NCBI GenBank assembly: GCA_947683625.1
Contig: CANTUR010000279.1
Span: 1,054,001 to 1,118,000 of the forward strand
Direction of reading: 5' to 3'
Source of the DNA: Mallotus nudiflorus
Lineage: Eukaryota > Streptophyta > Magnoliopsida > Malpighiales > Euphorbiaceae
Length of the DNA stretch: 64,000 nt
Of the stretch, positions 57,331 through 64,000 are shown piece by piece. The notes beneath the pieces were generated by a model, which did no database searches, was not told where the DNA came from, and worked only from the letters and a program-made list of their open reading frames with translations. The position numbers and the translations under genes are program-made. The first letter of the stretch is position 1. Each line of letters starts with the position of its first letter.

Positions 57331-58000
57331 GGTCCTTTTTATGTAAAAGGAGTTAAATCAATTTGAGAAAAATAAGGTTTGGACCTTGGTTCTTAGATCG
57401 AAACATCATCCTATTATAGGAGCCAAATGGGTGTTTAGAAATAAGATGAATGAACAAGGTGTCATAACTAGGAATAAAGCTAGATTAGTAGCTAAAGGTT
57501 ATAATCAAGTGATGAAACCTATGCCCCCATTGCAAGGTTAGAAGCTATTAGAATGCTACTTGCATTTTCATCATTCATGGATTTTAAACTTTATCAAATG
57601 GATGATAAAATTTCACTTTTAAATGGTTTTATTGAAGAAGAGGTGTATATTGAACAACCTCTAGGTTTTGAAAGCTTTGATTTTCCAAATCATGTATTTA
57701 AACTTTCTAAAGCATTATATGGATTGAAACAAGCTCCTAGAGCTTGGTATGAAAGATTGAGCAACTTTTTATTAAAGAAAGGTTTCTTTAAAGGAAAAGT
57801 TGATACAACTATTTTCATAAAGAAATCCAAACATGATTTATTAATTATTCAAATATATGTTGATGACATTATATTTGGTGCTACTAACCATTACTTGTAT
57901 GAGGAATTCTCTAATTTAATACAAGGAGAATTTGAGATGAGTATGATGGGTGAACTCAAATTCTTTCTTAAACTATAAATTAAGAAATGTAAAAATGGGA
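57331..58000 (+). pseudogene. Sirevirus-like reverse transcriptase (broken)
   Basis: KNKVWTLVLRSKHHPIIGAK, WVFRNKMNEQGVITRNKARL, VAKGYNQ, then a small deletion and frame shift, IRMLLAFSSFMDFKLYQMDD, EEEVYIEQPLGFESFDFPNH, LSKALYGLKQAPRAWYERLS, and the intact catalytic IQIYVDDIIFGATN near 57855. EFEMSMMGELKFFLKL ends in a stop at 57976. The DVKSAFLNG region reads DDKISLLNG. RT core residues are mostly kept, but stops and the shift prevent expression. Confidence 0.88.
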
Positions 58001-58810
58001 GTTTCATTAATCAAGCCAAGTATGCAAGAGATGTTCTCAAGAAGTTTGGCATGGATGGAGCTAAGATAAGTAAAACTCCAATTAACACCATAACCAAACT
58101 TAATAAAGATGAGAATGGCAAACTGGTTGATGAAAATCGATTTAGAGGTATAATCAAATCCCTTTTTTATTTAACTGCTAATAGACCTGATATTATGTTT
58201 GCTACTTGCTTGTGTGCTAGATTTCAATCTAGTCATCGAGAGTCTCATTTGAATGCTATCAAAAGAATTTTCAAATATCTTTATGGTATAATGCATTTAA
58301 GACTTTGGGCTCCTAAGAGTTCATCCTTTGACTTGATTAATTATTCTGATGCGAACTTCACTGATAGTTTACTAGATAGAAAAAGTACTTTCGAAACTTG
58401 TTAATTTTTAGGACAATGTTTAGTTTCTTGGTGTAGCAAGAAATAGGTTTTAGTTGCCTTGTCCATTGCTAAAGCTGAATATATTGTAGCAAGTATTTGT
58501 TGTTCACAAGTTTTGTGGAAAGACACAACAATTGTTAGACTATAGTGTAAAAATTGATCACATTCCAATCAAATGTGATAACACAAGTGCTATAAACCTT
58601 AGTAAAAATCCCATTCAACATTCTAGAACTAAGAATATAGACATTAAACATCATTTCTTATGTGATCATATTCTAATTGGTGATATCTCACTTGAATTTA
58701 TTGATACAAATAATCAACTTACAGATATCTTCACCAAACCTCTCAATAAAGAGAGATTGAATTTCACTAAGCATGAACTTAGCATGATTGATGGTTCTAG
58801 TTTATCTTGA
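58001..58810 (+). pseudogene. Sirevirus-like RNaseH (broken)
   Basis: FINQAKYARDVLKKFGMDGA, RFRGIIKSLFYLTANRPDIM, YLYGIMHLRLWAP, LINYSDANFTDSLLDRKSTF, then a stop, CLVSWCSKK*VLVALSIAKA (stop at a Gln position). A frame change follows, then IKCDNTSAINLSKNPIQHSR, FIDTNNQLTDIFTKPLNKER and ELSMIDGSSLS, ending at 58810. It degrades template RNA during cDNA synthesis. The last 75 codons match the minus-strand 63766-64000 fragment closely. Confidence 0.88.
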
Positions 58811-60024
58811 TTTTATGTTTAATTCATGGTTGAACTATTTTCATGTGAAATCATGTTGTGCTTTTTGATTACTTTTATTGATAAATGTTTTGATTTTCAT
58901 TATAATCTTTTTTATGGTTGTCAGTTCATATTTGGTTTTTTTTTTTAAATTTCCTTTTGCATTTTATCAAACGAGAAGTAATTTGAGTTTGTATGTGTAC
59001 CTAGTTAATTTTTTTAACATATGTACTTTTTTTAAAATTTTAAAACACCCTTAAAAAATGTGTTTGTATATGTGACATATTATTATTATTTTTTTTATAT
59101 AAAGGAAAAAAATTTGTTTAAATTTTTACATGCATAGTAACATTGTAAGTATGGCTAATTTTTTTGTATATCAGATGTGACAAAAGGCCTTGTTTTGCTT
59201 ACTTTGTTTATGTATGACATAGATTTTATAAAGATTTTGTATATCTTTGTTTTCATTTCCCTTTATATCCCTCTCTTTTCTTTTTATTTTTGACGAAGGG
59301 GGAGAAATATATTTGAGTTTGTTATATATTACTATACATGTTTATAATATTTTATTATTGTATTTATACATGCATAATTCATGTATAATTTCTTCTTAAG
59401 AATTATTTTGATATTTGATAAAGCATGAATATTTTTATAAGGATTTGGTATATCTTTACTTTTTTCCTATAGGAATTTTGGTTCCCTAAGGTTCATTTCC
59501 CCTTATATCTCTTTCTTTTCCTTTTACCTTTGTACAAAGAGAGGAAAACATGTTATGGATAATTTGTGTTTATTCTTTTTATATGCTAAGTGCTACATAA
59601 TTTATTAGCTAGTTAAGCTCTATATGATCATGTGATAGTTAAACTTATCTAGCATCAACATTATTGTTATATATACTTTTTTTGTGATGCATTTTAGTGG
59701 CACTATATGCATATATGTTTGAAATTGTTTCCTCTCATTAGCTAACATTTATTTAAATGATCATGTTATCATATTTCACATTTTTAACACATTTGTCATA
59801 AGAATGCCATGTTTTTATCCCTCCTTCTATATTTTATGTTGTTTTTATTTATTTTTTGTTAAGGGGAATAATCTATAAATTTATATTTCTTATGATGTCC
59901 ATATTTGTATAGGGAGAAATAAAGAAATATATTTTATTTCATTTGGTATCATTATTATCACAAATATTATTACATACTTTACTTTGTATTATTTTTATCA
60001 AACTCAAAATAAGTTTGTCAAAAT
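58811..60024 (+). other. Sirevirus-like 3' untranslated tail
   Basis: T-rich, no coding region. A block with TATATCTTTG, TTTCATTTCC, TTATATCCCTCTCTTTTC and TTTTTGACGAAGGGG (about 59230-59305) recurs diverged at about 59440-59545, and a third CCCTCCTTCTAT/TTAAGGGG-like version lies near 59818. Unlike the minus-strand relative at 61157-64000, no gene is present between RNaseH and PPT. Confidence 0.7.
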
Positions 60025-60039
60025 AAAAAAGGAGGAGAT
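60025..60039 (+). promoter_or_regulatory. Polypurine tract of the Sirevirus-like element
   Basis: AAAAAAGGAGGAGAT directly precedes the LTR start TGTTGACC. Confidence 0.88.
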
Positions 60040-61151
60040 TGTTGACCTTAACAATAATCAATCTTAATTTTGATCTTAACAAACTTAATTTTGAGCATTT
60101 AATTTTTTTTATTTAAGTTTGTATAAGTTAAAACTCTATTGGAAGTTAAAATGAGGTTATTCGACCTTTGAGATTCAAGGAGGCTTTTGACATCCCTAGA
60201 GCTTTCAATGAGAAAGTTATCTTCTTCACATTTGAAGTAGACATCTTGAGCTTTATGAATTGGGCTTTCTTTTCAAAATCCAAGTTCATTTGGGTATGCA
60301 AATATTAAGTCAAAATGAATATATGTAGCTGCCATTTTAGACTGTACAACTCTTAGTATTTTAGACATATCTTGAGGTAAAAAAGTTAAATTGAGGTGAT
60401 TTAAAATGATATGGAAACCCAAGTCAACTATCCACATTGTTTATGAAGATAGTGTGGGCAAATTTGAACATCTATAGGAGCCAATCATAGTTTTAATCCA
60501 TGCACAGTAGTCTTACAACATTACTTCCAATAATTCAAAATTATAAACATTGGATTCAAAATATAGACATTGGACACATTATTTATGCCTCCAATAATTA
60601 TATTTTTGAGTTTTTATCTATATAAACACCTTTAGAGCTGAATGAAAGTTAAGACATTTTTTGCGTATTATCATTATCTATCTTAGCATTCATTAAAGCT
60701 CTTAAATTCTCAAATATTCACTCTTTGTTTATAACTCTTATGAGAATTGGTTGTGTGTTAGAAATGAAATTTTTCTTCATCTTAAATCTTAGGATAGATT
60801 ATTATAGAAGTGAGATTTATTTCTAAAGGAATTGGTTTAACTGTTATTTATTGAAACACTTGAGATTTGGTTTTTTAAGTGAGCCTTGAAAACTTATATT
60901 GTACGATTGTAAGACTGAACCATAAAACTCTTGTGTAATCTCAATCTTATGAATAAGATTGTGGTTGATTGAAAATCCTAACTTGGGGATAAGTTAGGTG
61001 GAGACGTAGGAATATTGTTGAATCTGAACTCCTAAAATCATTGTGTTCTTCATTTTTTCTTCTCAACATTCTTTCAATTCTTGCAAAGAATTTTTTTAAT
61101 TATGATTTAGTTAATAGCCCTATTCACCCCCCCCCCTCTAAGGCTTTTTCA
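60040..61151 (+). mobile_element. 3' LTR of the plus-strand Sirevirus-like element
   Basis: 1112 bp from TGTTGACC to GGCTTTTTCA, followed by TATTA, the right TSD copy. The TATA box CTATATAAAC is at 60618-60627. A C11-12 run lies near 61126. Confidence 0.92.
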
Positions 61152-61156
61152 TATTA

Positions 61157-62046
61157 CAAGAAATGACACTAGGGCACATCTATATTAATATCATGTATCA
61201 TAGCATAAAAGAAATTGAATAAGGAAAAAAAATTCTCCTTTATATAAATATATTTCTTTATTACTCCCCTTTTATAAACATGATAAGAAATATAAATTTA
61301 ATATTTTATTCTCCTTAAAATTAAAAAATGACATAAAATTTTAACATAAGGGATAAAAAGAACATGGACTAACATGACAAATGTGTTAAAAATATAAAAA
61401 ACATGATAACTTGATCATTTAAAATAAATGTTAGGCAATTTAAAGGTAATAATTTCAAATATATATGCATGTAGTGCTACTTAAAATGCATCATAAAAAT
61501 AATACATAGAGCACTTATTTGTAACTTAATAGAGTTAACTATCACATAATCATATAAAGCTAGCTTGTTAAAATACATGATCATGTATCACTTTGTATAT
61601 CATAAACACAATTGTCATATTCATCTTCTCTCCCTTTGTCAAAGACAAAAAGAAAAGAGTGAGATATAAAGGGAAAAGAACCTAAAAAAAAAAAATTCTA
61701 TAGGGAATAAAATATTATAAACCAAAACAATGAAAACAAAGATACACTAAATCTTTATTTTCTCTCCTTATTTCAAACTAACATAAATATATCTTTAAAA
61801 ATAATTTTTCCTTGAAAAGAAATTAACTAAATACACATGCAAACTCAATTATTTCTCCTATTTTGTCAAAATACAAAAGAAAAGTTTAGCAAAATATTAA
61901 TTATATTAAAAAAAGGACAGAATTACAATGATATTAAAAAATCAATTGTAACTAGAAAACACAACCAATAAAACACAAGACATAAACTAGCATCTTAAGG
62001 CCTAAAAAGCTTAAAATAAACAATAAATAAACTAAAAATAAACTGA
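61157..62046 (-). other. 3' untranslated region of a minus-strand Sirevirus-like element
   Basis: No gene. The minus strand resembles the plus-strand Sirevirus tail (for example GGAGAAT/AAATATATTT blocks near 61230 and TTTGACAAAGGGAG at about 61630 versus 59290). The first ten or so bases may be the edge of the copia LTR into which the Sirevirus inserted. Confidence 0.55.
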
Positions 62047-63250
62047 TTAAAAAATAAAGAAAATATAGTCTTGTGGAGGAGGAGGAGGAGGATTCCAAGT
62101 GTATTGTATATGGTGATGAGCATACAATTGATGAATATCATGCTCCATGTGATCTATCCTATGCTCAAACCGATCAAGTCTAGTGTCCACTTGATCAAAT
62201 CCATGGTTGAGGTTCATTTCAACAATGGATAGATGATCAAAATGTCCACCAACCCAAGCAGGCTCATCATTAACACTTTAAGAAGTGGAAGGTCCTCTTG
62301 CTCTTTTTCTCTGAGATTGAGGAAGAGCATGCTCTTGAGAAATTTCTTCTTCAATTTGGACACCTTCAAGTCCAAGAGTACCTAGTGCTCAATATCTTCT
62401 AAATCTTATTCTTACTCCTGATCAACATCTTCATCTCCTACTTCGTCTTTCCAAATCTAAGTATTTCTAATAACCTTAAATTATCTAGAGTTTTTTTAAG
62501 AGGTTATCATCAAGGAAAGAAGGAGGAATGGAAGGAGTGTTGTTCATGTAGATCCCAAAGTGATGAGTAATTCTAGTGATAAACCCTCCCACACATAAGG
62601 CACTACTAACATTATCACTAATTAACTAAAACCTGCATTAAAGCCATCTACCTAGCCCAACATCCACACCCTCAATAAGACATCTTATAAAAAATAAGTC
62701 ATCAAAGAAGATAGCTTCATTACTTAGTCCCCTAGTATGAATTGAGTAAGTGATAAACCTATGCATATACCAAAGAGATTTTGAAGCAACGAGAGAAGCT
62801 TTAGTGTGACTCACTTTAAAAGGTTTTACACTAGGTTTAGCATGTTGAGTTCAAAAATGAGTAGGAAGCCAAGTATTAGTTAAAGAAGCTAGACCCCCTC
62901 GCTTAAACCCAAAGATATCAAATTCTTAAGATGTTCAAAATCTATCTCTTCCTCCCAATCTAAACCTCATACTTTTAAAAGGATTTTGATTATATAAATG
63001 GTGAGTCCTTAAGCAACAAGTAGAGAGAAATTCATGAACAAAAGAGGGATAGGTAAGATAAGGAGTGAAAGCAAGGTTGTACATACCCACATTATCAAGT
63101 ATGGTCTTAACTTCATTATAGCACCCCATCTTCTCTAAAGTAGCTTGAGACGTAAATTTAAAGGAGATGATTTTTCTTTCTCTAAATTGAGTGAGTCTTT
63201 GCCTAATTTAAGAAAAGGAGTTAAAGGCTGGAGGAGTCTTCTTAAGTTGG
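62047..63250 (-). pseudogene. Putative plant transposon protein (Transposase_32-like) downstream of Sirevirus pol
   Basis: Minus strand from about 63250: RERKIISFKFTSQATLEKMG, CYNEVKTILDNVGMYNLAF, YPSFVHEFLSTCC, MRFRLGGRDRF, ASKSLWYMHRFITYSIHTRG, EAIFFDDLFFIRCLIEGVDV, ALCVGGFITRITHHFGIYMN, then a low-complexity tail with NDEPAWVGGHFDHLSIVEMN, VDTRLDRFEHRIDHMEHDIH and PPPPPPQDY, stop at 62047. The order (L..F.SS, FRL, F..L, I..G.ITRI..H.G) matches the protein family annotated as putative plant transposon protein. Its function is not known. Several stops and frame changes break it. It sits where some Sireviruses carry an envelope-like frame. Confidence 0.65.
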
Positions 63251-63765
63251 TCTTTTGTTGCTCTCCTTTAACTAATAAATAGTTTTTTAAAATGTAATAT
63301 TAATTAATAAAAAGAAATGTAAATTTTGAATTTTAAAAATTTTTAGGGTTTAATTGTACTAAAATAAAAGATTAAGGGCTTTTTTGTACCTTTTGCCTAA
63401 AATTTATAAGATAATAGTTTTTTTTTATGGATAAATATGATAATATCCAATACCATATATATATATATATATATCATGCAAATGGAAAATCAATAAATTA
63501 AATATTTGAATAAAATAAATTGGATAAATTAAATAAAATTTGATAATTTAAATAGCAAAAATTATAAAATTACATGATAAAAGATAATAGTTTTTTTTTA
63601 ATGGATAAATATGATAACGTATCCAATATAAAAAATAAACAAAAAAAAAAGAAAATTTATATTTTTGAATAAGAATCATATATGAAAAAAAATAGAAAAA
63701 TACATATAAAGTACTAACAAGAAAATGTATGAATCTAATTGTCAGAATAACAAATATGCAAAGTA
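63251..63765. other. AT-rich spacer between Sirevirus pol and downstream gene
   Basis: No coding region. An AT run lies at about 63457-63473, and a block GATAATAGTTTTTTTTTATGG (63412 region) recurs at about 63583 with the following GATAAATATGATAA, a local direct duplication of about 170 bp spacing. Confidence 0.6.
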
Positions 63766-64000
63766 TCAAGACAAACTTGAACCATCAATCATACTAAGCT
63801 CATGCTTAATAAAATTCATTCTTTCCTCGCAAAGATTTTTGGAAAAGTTGTTTACTAATTGATGATTAGTATCATCAAATTCAAGAAAAATATGACCATT
63901 TTGCATATGATAATGCAAGAAATGATGTCTAATGTCAATATACTTAGTTTTAGAATGTTAAATGGGATTCTTATTAAGGTTTATAGCACTTGTATTGTCA
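63766..64000 (-). pseudogene. Sirevirus-like RNaseH C-terminus, runs off the window
   Basis: Minus strand gives DNTSAINLNKNPI, then a stop at a Gln position, HSKTKYIDIRHHFLHYHM, FLEFDDTNHQLVNNFSKNLC and KHELSMIDGSSLS, ending with TGA at 63768-63766. It is a close paralogue of 58580-58810. The rest of pol lies beyond 64000. Confidence 0.88.

Larger units (their letters stand above)
23108..61151 (+). mobile_element. Sirevirus-like Ty1/copia element split by nested insertions
   Basis: Both LTRs are present and the whole is flanked by a perfect TATTA duplication at 23103-23107 and 61152-61156. Reading across, it has 5' LTR, Met-tRNA PBS, gag with a long coiled coil and a CCHC knuckle, protease, then a 29-kb insertion (26572-55974), then gag-pre-integrase, integrase, RT, RNaseH, an untranslated tail, PPT and 3' LTR. 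Without insertions it would be about 8.6 kb. Family placement rests on the long charged gag and on pol motifs such as CFISSF, SDERVDNVYVFDL and FTKPLN. Confidence 0.92.

Overview
This is AT-rich, repeat-filled intergenic DNA from the nuclear genome of a flowering plant, probably a eudicot (inference). The evidence is plant-type LTR retrotransposons packed inside one another: Ty1/copia Sirevirus-like and Tork-like elements, and Ty3/gypsy Tat, Athila and Tekay (chromovirus) lineages, with initiator-Met tRNA type primer-binding sites, polypurine tracts and 5-bp target-site duplications (TSDs). I found no host gene, tRNA, rRNA, CRISPR array or prokaryotic signal. Nearly every retroelement reading frame carries stops or frameshifts, and many stops sit where C-to-T change would convert Gln, Trp or Arg codons.

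Layout. 1-7490: repeat-rich tail and LTR-like remnant of a probable Tat-type element with two codon-multiple minisatellites (39 bp and 24 bp), interrupted by a solo LTR (4100-6279, TSD ACCAC). 7500-11450: minus-strand Athila-type fragment (protease, gag, PBS, 5' LTR). 11451-12757: AT-rich, nothing recognised. 12758-13870: minus-strand Sirevirus-type LTR with its PPT. 13887-15695 and 22618-23107: copia-LTR-like sequence split by a Tekay element (15701-22612), whose 5' LTR has shrunk to about 34 bp and whose roughly 3.2-kb 3' LTR hosts a second solo LTR (17880-20013). 23108-61151: a plus-strand Sirevirus-like element with both LTRs and a perfect TATTA TSD. 61157-64000: the 3' part of another, minus-strand Sirevirus-like element carrying an extra gene after pol.

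The 23108-61151 Sirevirus is split inside its protease/gag-pre-integrase region by a Tork-like copia derivative (26572-55974, flanked by ATGGG). That derivative is rearranged: its left half is minus-strand LTR-RNaseH-RT-integrase, its right half is plus-strand RT-RNaseH-LTR-PBS-gag-protease, forming a long inverted repeat. Its right RT is in turn split by a 17-kb Tat element (31383-48360) and its 5' UTR by a third solo LTR (52645-54815).

The Tat element has gag, protease, RT-RNaseH, a second archaeal-type RNaseH and integrase. It also carries an antisense, intron-containing gene resembling the plant mobile domain family (42507-45065), two tandem arrays, and a dispersed palindrome family centred on GAGGCGATCGCCTC in its LTRs and antisense-gene region. 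Insertion order can be read from the nesting: minus-strand Sirevirus and copia LTR oldest, then Tekay and the plus-strand Sirevirus, then the rearranged copia, then Tat and the solo LTRs.
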